In this document: positions 1-5,147 of the stretch, in pieces | Layout: the number at the start of each line of letters is the position of its first letter | Numbering within the stretch: position 1 is the stretch's first letter | NCBI GenBank assembly: GCA_900321365.1 | Contig: ONVT01000262.1 | Span: 1 to 5,147 of the forward strand | Direction of reading: 5' to 3' | Length of the DNA: 5,147 bases | DNA from: an uncultured Eubacteriales bacterium | GTDB taxonomy: Bacteria; Bacillota_A; Clostridia; Lachnospirales; Lachnospiraceae | Notes under the pieces: model-generated | Databases searched by the model: none | The model's input: only the letters and a program-made list of their open reading frames with translations | What the model was told of the DNA's origin: nothing | Position numbers and translations under genes: made by a program

Positions 1-61
1 CAGTTGGTAGAGCACCTGACTCTTAATCAGGGTGTCCAGGGTTCGAGCCCCTGAGGGTGCA
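1..61 (+). tRNA. tRNA-Lys (anticodon CTT), 5' end outside the window
   Basis: This is a lysine tRNA missing about 12 bases at its 5' end. The window opens at the last base of the 5' D-stem strand. The D-loop AGTTGGTA and the 3' D-stem strand GAGC (10-13) follow. The anticodon stem pairs CCTGA (15-19) with TCAGG (27-31) around the seven-base loop CTCTTAA, placing anticodon CTT at 22-24. The T-arm is CAGGG/CCCTG around loop TTCGAGC. The 3' acceptor strand is AGGGTGC (54-60), with discriminator A at 61. The next bases are CGG, so CCA is not encoded and must be added by tRNA nucleotidyltransferase. The expected 5' acceptor strand, GCACCCT, lies outside the window. Confidence 0.95.
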
Positions 62-77
62 CGGAGGGAGTACTGAT

Positions 78-112
78 CTTGCGATGAAATCGCGGGGTTG
101 GTGCTTCTTTTT
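78..112 (+). terminator. Possible weak terminator after tRNA-Lys
   Basis: Just past the tRNA, CTTGCGAT (78-85) can pair with ATCGCGGG (89-96) around a GAA loop. The core is the perfect GCGAT/ATCGC stem, extended by G-U pairs. TTCTTTTT follows at 105-112. An eight-base gap between stem and T-tract makes this non-canonical, so the call is tentative. The rest of the stretch up to the SWIM stop codon (113-197) shows only a weak AGCGC/GCGCT pairing (135-139 with 160-164) and no gene. No convincing minus-strand terminator for the SWIM gene is visible there. Confidence 0.3.
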
Positions 113-197
113 ATGTGTGATATGCACGGTTTTTAGCGCTGATACTACTGCAATTCTGTGCGCTTTGAACAGCCTTCCGCTTATCTCAAAGCCTGTC

Positions 198-929
198 TCA
201 CAGCACCCCGAACAGGGAAGTGAGGTCAGCATCTTCGATAATGCGGCTGCTCCTGCAGTCGGCGTTTGCGAGCATGCTTTCAACGCGGCTTTCGAGCGTC
301 ACGTCGATGAACCGGTCCACATCGATTCCGCGGAGATTAAAGAAGAAGAATGGATTCTCGTCAAAGCGGACACCGATTCCATACATCGCGGCCGCGACGT
401 GCTTGCACATCAGGGCCCAGTCCGGGCAGCTGCAGTTGAAGCTGATCTCCCGGGGCGTCGGGAACAGTCCGCCGTCTCCGGTGAACAGCTCCTTCAGCTC
501 CTCCGGAAACTCGCCGTTGACCAGTTTTTCCATATTGCTGATCTTCCTGCCGCATTTCTCGATGATCTTCTGGCAGTTCTCCTCCGAAAGAGGGCTGATC
601 CGGATCTCTACCTTATATGGCGTTTTCCGGCTGCCCTGTACGCGGGCAGTCACTCTTCCCTTCGCAATCTTCAGATCCACTACCGTTCCGGAGCGGACGT
701 ATGTTTTCCCGCGTTCGATCCGACTCGCGTAATCCGCGTAGCGCTCCAGATTCTCGCACCACGCCCTGCCCCACCAGCTCACACAGATGTCTCCGCGCCG
801 GTTCACAGGAACGGCCGGCTCCAGTGCCTTTCCCTTTTTCGCTGCACTTTTTGTGCTTTCCGCCGCGCGGCGGCGCAGCTCCTCAACCGACGGCTGCGAG
901 AATTTTCCAATATTCCAGTATCTGCTCAT
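198..929 (-). CDS. SWIM zinc-finger protein, partner of the SNF2 ATPase
   Basis: This is a 243-residue SWIM zinc-finger protein. The zinc motif CxC-x6-CxH reads CSCPDWALMCKH, with ligands C166, C168, C175 and H177. It is preceded by the family's conserved N-terminal region: a WWGRAWCENLE motif near residue 52, then RGKTYVRSG near 73, and by LFPTP just before the finger. SWIM domains are known as DNA- or protein-binding zinc modules, and stand-alone proteins of this type commonly sit beside SNF2 helicase-like genes, as here. The molecular role is unproven; a nucleic-acid-binding or adaptor subunit for the SNF2 motor is inferred. The start at 929 (MSRYW) was chosen because GGGGA lies five bases upstream. 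The in-frame ATG at 941 adds four residues and lacks a properly spaced site. An in-frame TGA closes the frame further upstream. The length and motifs look intact. There is no signal peptide or membrane segment, so it is expected in the cytoplasm. Confidence 0.9.
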   Translation of the reverse strand: MSRYWNIGKFSQPSVEELRRRAAESTKSAAKKGKALEPAVPVNRRGDICVSWWGRAWCENLERYADYASRIERGKTYVRSGTVVDLKIAKGRVTARVQGSRKTPYKVEIRISPLSEENCQKIIEKCGRKISNMEKLVNGEFPEELKELFTGDGGLFPTPREISFNCSCPDWALMCKHVAAAMYGIGVRFDENPFFFFNLRGIDVDRFIDVTLESRVESMLANADCRSSRIIEDADLTSLFGVL

Positions 930-946
930 ATTTATCCCCATTCCGC

Positions 947-965
947 TGACGTTCCGTCGGCGTCA
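947..965 (-). promoter_or_regulatory. Hairpin in the leader of the SWIM gene
   Basis: TGACG (947-951) and CGTCA (961-965) form a five-bp dyad, with a short inner CC/GG pairing. It lies about 18 bases upstream of the chosen SWIM start. On the minus strand the hairpin follows a run of six T's (the A-run 965-970 on +), so it is not a terminator. It could affect translation start or mRNA stability, but this rests on pairing alone. Confidence 0.25.
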
Positions 966-1075
966 AAAAATGTCATGAAAAAGAATCTTTCACACTATGG
1001 ACTCCTGTTTCCCTTCCTTCAGACGTAGCGGGCAGTTGGCTATGTAAGGTTTTTCCCTGGCACAATCGAAGAAAA

Positions 1076-1154
1076 GGCAGGCAATATGTATTAAGTAATA
1101 TATGTGCAGGGACTTAGCATCAAAGAATAATCTTCAGCGAAATCGCTGCCTGCC
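1076..1154 (-). repeat. Inverted repeat with inner hairpins, possible SNF2 3' terminator or attenuator
   Basis: GGCAGGCA (1076-1083) and TGCCTGCC (1147-1154) are perfect eight-base inverted repeats, 63 bases apart. Read on the minus strand, the second arm is directly followed by TTTTCTT, as in an intrinsic terminator, although the loop is very long. The loop can fold further: CAGCGA/TCGCTG (1135-1148), AAGA/TCTT (1123-1133) and TAAGT/ACTTA (1092-1116). The position, just after the SNF2 stop and before the SWIM gene, suits a partial terminator or attenuator. One eight-base repeat in a region this size is not rare by chance, so confidence is limited. Confidence 0.35.
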
Positions 1155-1192
1155 CGGATAATAACAGTATTCAGCACAATCATCACCTGCAC
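1104..1192 (-). repeat. Second inverted repeat, interleaved with the first
   Basis: GTGCAGG (1104-1110) and CCTGCAC (1186-1192) are perfect seven-base inverted repeats, the latter ending four bases before the SNF2 stop codon. Their arms alternate with those of the 1076/1147 repeat, so the two stems cannot nest. They would form either a pseudoknot or two competing folds. All four arms share the core GCAGG/CCTGC, which also permits cross-pairing. This is a sequence observation only. Confidence 0.3.
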
Positions 1193-1196
1193 CGGC

Positions 1197-3935
1197 TCAG
1201 ACCGACAGCCTCATCAGATCCATCAGCTCCTTGTTCCCCATCTCCGTGATCCAGTTCTCGCCGCCGGCGCCGATCACGTTCTCAGCGAGCTCTTTCTTGC
1301 TGTTGATAATCGCATCGATCCGCTCCTCGATAGTGCCTTCGCAGACAAGCTTGTGGACGATGACATTCTTGTCCTGGCCAATCCGGAATGCGCGGTCTGT
1401 CGCCTGATTCTCCACCGCCGGATTCCACCAGCGGTCAAAATGAATAACGTGATTCGCGGCGGTCAGGTTCAGTCCCGTGCCGCCGGCCTTGACGGAAAGA
1501 ATCATGTAGGGGATGTATTCCTCTGAATTGAATTCCTCCACCATCTCCGTACGTCGCTTTATTCTGGTCCCGCCATGCAGCACGAACCCCTTGCAGCCGA
1601 AGATCTTCTCCAGATAAGCGGACAGGAATTCCGTGATCTCTTTGTACTGTGTGAATACAAGAACCCGCTCCCGCTTCTCGCTGATGGTCTCGCAGATCTC
1701 GCGCAGCATCCCGAATTTTCCGCTCTCCTTCGGGTCAAACCCGTCAAGCCCCAGGAACTGGTCCGGATGATTGCAGATCTGCTTCAGCTTCGTGATGGTC
1801 GCCAGCACGATCCCGCGCCGCTGAATTCCGCTGATATTGTCGTCCGACAGGATCATTTCCAGCGCATCTACCTGCTTGCGGTAAAGCACGATCTGCTTCT
1901 TCGTAAGGCCAACATAATCTACCTGTTCCAGCTTGTCCGGCAGGTCGGAGATGACCATCTTGTCCGTCTTGAGTCTTCGCAGAATGAATGGTGACACCAT
2001 GTTTTTAAGTCGCTGATATCCTTCCGGATGGCTCTCGAGCTGCTTCGCGAACACATTGAACTCATCGGAGGTTCCAAGCAGTCCTTTGTTCAGGAAGTCA
2101 AAAAGCGACCAGAGGTTCGTGAGGTCATTTTCGATGGGAGTACCGGTCAGCGCAACTTTCTGACGCGCTGTCAGCTTCTTGATGGCGCGCGTCTGCTTGG
2201 TCCCGGGATTCTTGATCGCCTGCGCCTCATCCAGGATCAGCGCGTCCCACTGGATCTCTCTCAGCGCGTCGAGGCGGTTCACCATTCCATACGTTGTGAT
2301 TGTCAGAAATGCGGCCGCGTCCACGATCATCGCCCTGAGGACGTCTGAAGGCTGCCCGTGCAGGATGGAGACGGATATCTTCGGGGCGAAGCGCTCTGCC
2401 TCCCTCTGCCAGTTGCCCAGCAGAGAGGCGGGAACAATGAGCAGCACGCGCGCATCTTTATTCTGTTTCCGCATCTTGTCGAGCCAGGTCAGCACCTGGA
2501 GGGTTTTGCCAAGTCCCATGTCATCCGCAAGGCAGGCGCCGAACCCGAGGCTCTGCATGTACATCAGCCAGTTGTATCCGGTTTTCTGGTAGGGACGCAG
2601 CTCGGCACGGATGGTAGACGGCACGGTTTTCTGTTTCAGGGACGCGGGCTGACGCAGACGGGCGAGAAGATCCCCCAGCCATTTTCCGTTTGTAATCCGG
2701 ATGTCGCCGTCGATGTCCACATCCTCCGCGATGCCGGTTTCCATCCTGAGCGCCTGCAGGATGGACAGATCGCCTTTATTCTTCTCGACTTCCTCCAGCA
2801 GCGCCTCCAGCCGGGCATGGTTCACTTCGACCCAGCGGCCCTTCAGGTAAGCCAGGCCGTCTGTCTGCTTCAGGAGATTGTCGATTTCCTCTTTTGTAAG
2901 CGGAATTCCATCCACGCTGAGCTCAGGCTTCATCCGGATCAGCGAGTCGCCGTCGAGCATGGAGGGCCTCTCTTCTCCAAGCTTTACATTTACGGAAAGG
3001 CCTGCGTATCTGCGCTTCCACCAGTTCGGGACGCGGCAGATGATCCCGCAGCCCTCAATCTGCGGAACGTCCTTCAGGAACTCAAATGCCTCTTCGGCTG
3101 TAAAACGCAGGGGATGGAACATTTCGCCGGAGGCGACAATCTGACCGACCAGCTCTGAAACCTCCGATGCCTGGTTCAGGCAGGACAGGAGTGTGAGAAG
3201 TCTTCCGCGGTCGTGCCGGAACTCCTCCAGCGCGTAGCTGAGCGGCATATGGCGGATAACGCCATCTTCGGTTTTCGTCGCGTAGGTCGCGAGAAACGCG
3301 AAGGGCACCGGCTCATCCTTGTCGCTTTCCACCAGGTGGAAAAAGACCCGCTCCGGAACGCGCAGCTTCTGACTTTTCTCGGCCAGGAACATCTGGACCG
3401 TTCCCTGGTAGGCGGAAATCTCTTCCGAGAATTCTTCGTTCAGGAGGGAAAACAGGCGGCGCAGATATGCGTCCGTGATGTATTCGGTGCCGAGGCCGAA
3501 CGGGACAGAATTCAGGAGTCTCCCGGAGGTCTCGTAAGACAGCGAAACTTCCGTGTTCTCCCTCGCAAGCTCAAGCTCGGGCATGTCGGTCAGCGCCTTC
3601 ATGAATTCCGTGGAGACCTGCCGGAGAAATGCGAGAGAGGTGCTCTCAGCTTTTGCGGGGTCAGAAAAGCCCAGCGAGAAGAGCGCCCGGGCGCGGTTCT
3701 CCTGGAACTGTTTTTTCAGGGTCTCTTCCGCATCGTCCAGCACCCACTCGGGGTGGTCGATCCGGAAGGATGTTTTGGTAAAGACGAACTGCAGACGCGC
3801 CGGCGCGGCCGGTTTTGGCGCGGGCACGATGGCTTTCTTTGCTGACACATCTGTTTTCGCTGCGCTCGTGGCTGCTCTCTTTGTTCGCACGGGTGCTTTT
3901 GCTGCGGGTTTGGCTGCGGGTTTGGCTGGCGGCAT
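1197..3935 (-). CDS. SNF2-family DNA-dependent ATPase (DEAD/DEAH helicase-like)
   Basis: This is a complete 912-residue Swi2/Snf2 ATPase, expected to translocate on double-stranded DNA using ATP and remodel protein-DNA complexes rather than unwind strands. The order is: a Lys/Ala/Pro-rich tail (1-46); a bacterial SNF2-associated N-terminal region (about 50-430) including KGRWVEVN near 365, typical of the SNF2-associated family PF12419 (assigned from memory); then two RecA-like lobes. Visible motifs are LRPYQKTGYNWL (446), Walker A DDMGLGKT (471-478), Walker B DEAQ (569-572), LTGTPIEN (596), VLVFTQY (758), SVKAGGTGLNL (814) and QATDRAFRIGQ (844-854). All key catalytic residues, including the arginine finger region, are present, so the enzyme should be active. 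The start is secure: AGGAGG lies eight bases upstream, and no other Met occurs for over 100 residues. The SWIM gene follows on the same strand, and the hipBA operon diverges upstream. The physiological substrate of this subfamily is unknown; roles in repair, transcription recycling or defence are possible. Confidence 0.96.
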   Translation of the reverse strand: MPPAKPAAKPAAKAPVRTKRAATSAAKTDVSAKKAIVPAPKPAAPARLQFVFTKTSFRIDHPEWVLDDAEETLKKQFQENRARALFSLGFSDPAKAESTSLAFLRQVSTEFMKALTDMPELELARENTEVSLSYETSGRLLNSVPFGLGTEYITDAYLRRLFSLLNEEFSEEISAYQGTVQMFLAEKSQKLRVPERVFFHLVESDKDEPVPFAFLATYATKTEDGVIRHMPLSYALEEFRHDRGRLLTLLSCLNQASEVSELVGQIVASGEMFHPLRFTAEEAFEFLKDVPQIEGCGIICRVPNWWKRRYAGLSVNVKLGEERPSMLDGDSLIRMKPELSVDGIPLTKEEIDNLLKQTDGLAYLKGRWVEVNHARLEALLEEVEKNKGDLSILQALRMETGIAEDVDIDGDIRITNGKWLGDLLARLRQPASLKQKTVPSTIRAELRPYQKTGYNWLMYMQSLGFGACLADDMGLGKTLQVLTWLDKMRKQNKDARVLLIVPASLLGNWQREAERFAPKISVSILHGQPSDVLRAMIVDAAAFLTITTYGMVNRLDALREIQWDALILDEAQAIKNPGTKQTRAIKKLTARQKVALTGTPIENDLTNLWSLFDFLNKGLLGTSDEFNVFAKQLESHPEGYQRLKNMVSPFILRRLKTDKMVISDLPDKLEQVDYVGLTKKQIVLYRKQVDALEMILSDDNISGIQRRGIVLATITKLKQICNHPDQFLGLDGFDPKESGKFGMLREICETISEKRERVLVFTQYKEITEFLSAYLEKIFGCKGFVLHGGTRIKRRTEMVEEFNSEEYIPYMILSVKAGGTGLNLTAANHVIHFDRWWNPAVENQATDRAFRIGQDKNVIVHKLVCEGTIEERIDAIINSKKELAENVIGAGGENWITEMGNKELMDLMRLSV

Positions 3936-3943
3936 GGATAGTC

Positions 3944-3949
3944 CCTCCT
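3944..3949 (-). promoter_or_regulatory. Ribosome binding site of the SNF2 gene
   Basis: CCTCCT on the + strand reads AGGAGG on the minus strand. This is a perfect Shine-Dalgarno sequence, eight bases before the ATG at 3935. It fixes the start, and so confirms that the low-complexity Lys/Ala/Pro tail is translated. Confidence 0.9.
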
Positions 3950-3968
3950 GGGCAGAATTGATAGGTAT

Positions 3969-3977
3969 ATATTACCA
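3969..3977 (-). promoter_or_regulatory. Candidate extended -10 for the SNF2 gene
   Basis: On the minus strand this reads TGGTAATAT, an extended -10 (TGn followed by a TATAAT-like hexamer, four of six matches). It lies about 33 bases upstream of the SNF2 start codon. No good -35 is seen at the right distance (best is GGAATC with a 17-base spacer). A small dyad GGTA-TATAT-TACC (3964-3976) overlaps it and might bind a regulator. It is the best promoter candidate in the gap, but weak. Confidence 0.3.
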
Positions 3978-4172
3978 TACCAAAGAGCAGGGATTCCATA
4001 GAAACTACAGTGCGGCAGCATATAAAATCTTCTTTCTCCTGCGATGCCTGCACCATCTTGCCTTCCACGCCGCGGCCGGGTGAAAACTCTGGTCTTCGTT
4101 ATTCTCATTTTTCGCAGGCCATGACATCTCCCACTGCATTTACAACGGGTTCTGTTTTAATGCTTAAATTTA

Positions 4173-4201
4173 TTGACGTTTTCATATATTTCAAGTATAA
4201 T
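4173..4201 (+). promoter_or_regulatory. Sigma-A promoter of the hipBA operon
   Basis: TTGACG (4173-4178, five of six matches to the -35 consensus) and a perfect TATAAT (4196-4201) are separated by 17 bases in an AT-rich stretch. Transcription should begin near 4208, about 25 bases before the hipB start. A strong core promoter is expected for a toxin-antitoxin operon held down by autorepression. A second TATAAT at 4208-4213 has no matching -35. Confidence 0.85.
4185..4199 (+). promoter_or_regulatory. Imperfect palindrome over the -10, candidate HipB operator 1
   Basis: TATATTTCAAGTATA is a 15-base palindrome centred on C4192, with six of seven arm positions paired. It covers the end of the promoter spacer and most of the -10, so a bound repressor would block RNA polymerase. 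HipB proteins are known to repress their own operons from palindromic operators. Assignment of this site is inference, and AT-rich promoters readily produce such palindromes. Confidence 0.4.
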
Positions 4202-4206
4202 TTTGT

Positions 4207-4221
4207 CTATAATCATCATAG
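4207..4221 (+). promoter_or_regulatory. Imperfect palindrome between the -10 and RBS, candidate HipB operator 2
   Basis: CTATAATCATCATAG is a 15-base palindrome centred on C4214, again with six of seven arm positions paired. It lies over the expected transcription start and touches the ribosome binding site. Its centre is 22 bases, about two helical turns, from that of the upstream palindrome, so two repressor dimers could sit on the same DNA face. The half-sites of the two palindromes are similar but not identically spaced. Confidence 0.4.
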
Positions 4222-4225
4222 GAGG
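4220..4225 (+). promoter_or_regulatory. Ribosome binding site of hipB
   Basis: AGGAGG lies eight bases before the ATG at 4234. It is a perfect Shine-Dalgarno sequence at ideal spacing, supporting this start. Confidence 0.9.
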
Positions 4226-4233
4226 TATTCAGC

Positions 4234-4566
4234 ATGGGCCGCAGGGCAGTTTCAGTGCTCCCCCAGACACAGAGTCTTCTATCACAGATGGGTGAACAGA
4301 TCCGTCTGGCGCGTCTGCGGAGACATCTTCCCTCTGAATTGGTCGCAGAACGAGCTTATATTTCCCGGCAGACACTGACCGCCATCGAAAAAGGATCCCC
4401 TTCTGTCGCAATCGGAGCCTATGCGGCTGTCCTGCATGCCTTGGGTGGACTTGAGCAGGATTTGCTTATGATTGCAAAAGATGACGAACTCGGAAGAAAG
4501 CTGCAGGATCTGGATCTCCCACAGCGTCTCCGCGCACCTCGGGTCAACAGAGAGGAAACATGGTAA
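4234..4566 (+). CDS. hipB: HipB-like XRE-family antitoxin and autorepressor
   Basis: This is a 110-residue DNA-binding antitoxin of the Cro/C1 (XRE) helix-turn-helix type. The HTH spans about residues 18-72: a first helix around GEQIRLARLRR, a second around SELVAERA, a recognition helix around SRQTLTAIEKG (44-54), and a fourth helix around YAAVLHALGG. A short N-terminal extension and a charged C-terminal tail of about 35 residues flank it. The tail ends in Trp; E. coli HipB also ends in Trp after an unstructured tail that Lon recognises. By family, it should dimerise, bind operators in its own promoter and neutralise the HipA kinase. The gene directly precedes and overlaps hipA, the usual antitoxin-first order. 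The start is fixed by AGGAGG and a strong promoter. The identification rests mostly on the HTH plus the neighbouring HipA, since XRE domains alone are not specific. Confidence 0.92.
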   Translation: MGRRAVSVLPQTQSLLSQMGEQIRLARLRRHLPSELVAERAYISRQTLTAIEKGSPSVAIGAYAAVLHALGGLEQDLLMIAKDDELGRKLQDLDLPQRLRAPRVNREETW

Positions 4567-5147
4567 TGGCTGCCGCAAAAAGGATCTATGTCTATGAAAA
4601 CTGGATGGGAACCGAACCATCCCTGATGGGCTGCCTGTATACCGAAACTCTGAGAGGAAAAGAAGTTATATCCTTCGAGTATTCCCCGACCTGGTTGACC
4701 AATCATCCCGGACTTCTGATCCTGGATCCGGACCTCCAACTCTTCAGCGGCCGCCAGTTCACACCCCTGGATAAAGCAATGTTCGGGATTTTCTCTGACT
4801 CCTGCCCGGATCGATGGGGGCGTTTGCTGATGGCCCGCCGTGAAGCAATCCTGGCAAAACGGGAAAACAGAAAGCCACGTAATCTTCTGGAAACGGACTA
4901 TCTCCTTGGCGTCCACGACGGGGCAAGAATGGGTGCTCTCCGCTTCTCTCTGCAGGAGGGCGGTCCCTTTCTCTCCTGTGAAAGCGATATGGCAGCTCCT
5001 CCGTGGACAACACTCCGAAGCCTGGAAACAGCATCTCTGCAGTTTGAAAAGGATCCTGATGTCTATAACAACCGGTGGCTTCAAATGCTGCTGGCGCCTG
5101 GCTCTTCCCTCGGGGGCGCACGTCCGAAAGCCTCTGTCAAAGCGCCG
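4566..5147 (+). CDS. hipA: HipA-family serine/threonine kinase toxin, 3' end outside the window
   Basis: This is the N-terminal part (194 codons) of a HipA-like kinase; family members run to about 400 or more residues, so over half lies beyond the window. HipA kinases phosphorylate translation factors such as glutamate-tRNA ligase in E. coli, causing growth arrest and persistence; the target here is unknown. The N-terminal subdomain is visible: RIYVYENW, then the conserved block FGIFSDSCPDRWGRLLM (about 73-89), YLLGVHDGARMGALRF (about 112-127), and the Gly-rich loop GSSLGGARPK (about 179-188). The Ser before Leu-Gly-Gly matches the position of the regulatory autophosphorylated Ser150 of E. 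coli HipA. The start is ambiguous. ATG 4566 overlaps the hipB stop as TAATG, with AGAGG ten bases upstream. ATG 4560 adds two residues but sits only four bases from that site. Both imply translational coupling to hipB. The catalytic Asp motifs cannot be checked here. Confidence 0.9.
   Translation, partial: MAAAKRIYVYENWMGTEPSLMGCLYTETLRGKEVISFEYSPTWLTNHPGLLILDPDLQLFSGRQFTPLDKAMFGIFSDSCPDRWGRLLMARREAILAKRENRKPRNLLETDYLLGVHDGARMGALRFSLQEGGPFLSCESDMAAPPWTTLRSLETASLQFEKDPDVYNNRWLQMLLAPGSSLGGARPKASVKAP

Larger units (their letters stand above)
930..1196. other. Intergenic region between the SNF2 and SWIM genes
   Basis: This 267-base gap lies between the SNF2 stop and the SWIM start and contains no convincing gene on either strand. 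It is visibly more AT-rich than its flanks around 1085-1130. No strong sigma-A promoter for the SWIM gene was found on the minus strand, so that gene may depend on read-through from the SNF2 gene or on a promoter I cannot recognise. It holds several inverted repeats, listed separately. Confidence 0.6.
3936..4233. other. Divergent intergenic region between the SNF2 and hipB genes
   Basis: This gap carries the 5' signals of two divergent units. The left end holds the SNF2 ribosome binding site and a weak extended -10. The right end (about 4160-4230) is strongly AT-rich and holds the hipB promoter, two dyads and the ribosome binding site. The middle (about 3990-4150) shows no gene I can support. 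Minus-strand open frames crossing 3936-4108 run into the SNF2 gene in other frames, lack family resemblance, and look like chance. Confidence 0.6.

Noticed and set aside
57..1028. A long + strand open frame (323 codons) opposite the SWIM gene
   Set aside because: It runs antisense to a gene with clear zinc ligands and family motifs, lacks recognisable domains and a ribosome binding site, and starts inside the tRNA. GC-rich codon use on the other strand explains it.
1060..1181. Eight-base direct repeat GCACAATC at 1060-1067 and 1174-1181 flanking the inverted repeats, suggestive of a small insertion element
   Set aside because: The direct repeats do not abut the inverted repeats (8 and 19 bases away), and one such repeat is expected by chance about half the time in a region this size.
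2358..3845. Two long + strand open frames (2358-3158 and 3213-3845) opposite the SNF2 gene
   Set aside because: Both are antisense to a gene with all SNF2 motifs, with no domains or start signals of their own.
3661..4108. Minus-strand open frames overlapping the 5' end of the SNF2 gene and its upstream gap
   Set aside because: They are out of frame with the SNF2 gene, consist largely of Arg/Pro/Gln-rich frame-shifted versions of its low-complexity tail, and have no ribosome binding site of note.
4046..4119. GCCTGC (4046-4051) and GCAGGC (4114-4119) as a possible structured element in the SNF2-hipB gap
   Set aside because: Only six bases with a 62-base loop and no T-tract; indistinguishable from chance.
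4419..5084. A 221-codon minus-strand open frame opposite hipB and hipA
   Set aside because: It is antisense to two recognisable coupled genes and has no recognisable domain.
1..5147. CRISPR array, insertion sequence, riboswitch or second attachment site
   Set aside because: No regularly spaced repeats, transposase, terminal repeats, known riboswitch core or second copy of the tRNA 3' end was seen by reading both strands.

Overview
The window looks like part of a moderately GC-rich Bacillota genome, most likely a clostridial lineage such as Lachnospiraceae. This is inferred from three things: the protein families, the strong AGGAGG ribosome binding sites, and a textbook sigma-A promoter in an AT-rich gap between GC-rich genes. 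No species can be named from the sequence alone.

Layout, left to right. Positions 1-61 are the 3' five-sixths of a tRNA-Lys (anticodon CTT) on the + strand, without an encoded CCA. Next come two minus-strand genes, read right to left: a 912-residue SNF2-family helicase-like ATPase (1197-3935) and, downstream of it, a SWIM zinc-finger protein (198-929). They are separated by a 267-base gap that holds inverted repeats. A 298-base divergent intergenic region (3936-4233) follows. On the right, reading +, is a HipBA-type toxin-antitoxin operon: the XRE-type antitoxin/repressor hipB (4234-4566), overlapped by hipA, a Ser/Thr kinase toxin gene cut off by the window end after about 195 codons.

How the genes relate. 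The SNF2 ATPase and the SWIM protein are a recurring bacterial pair: a DNA-translocating motor and a small zinc-binding protein thought to bind nucleic acid or protein. Their cellular job is not established. HipB should repress its own operon and hold HipA inactive. HipA-family kinases act on translation-related targets (glutamate-tRNA ligase in E. coli), causing growth arrest or persistence. No sequence evidence links the two modules beyond divergent adjacency.

No clear new multi-gene system is visible. The points most worth a second look are the histone-H1-like Lys/Ala/Pro tail on the SNF2 protein, the interleaved inverted repeats between the SNF2 and SWIM genes, and two imperfect 15-bp palindromes spaced 22 bp apart over the hipBA promoter.
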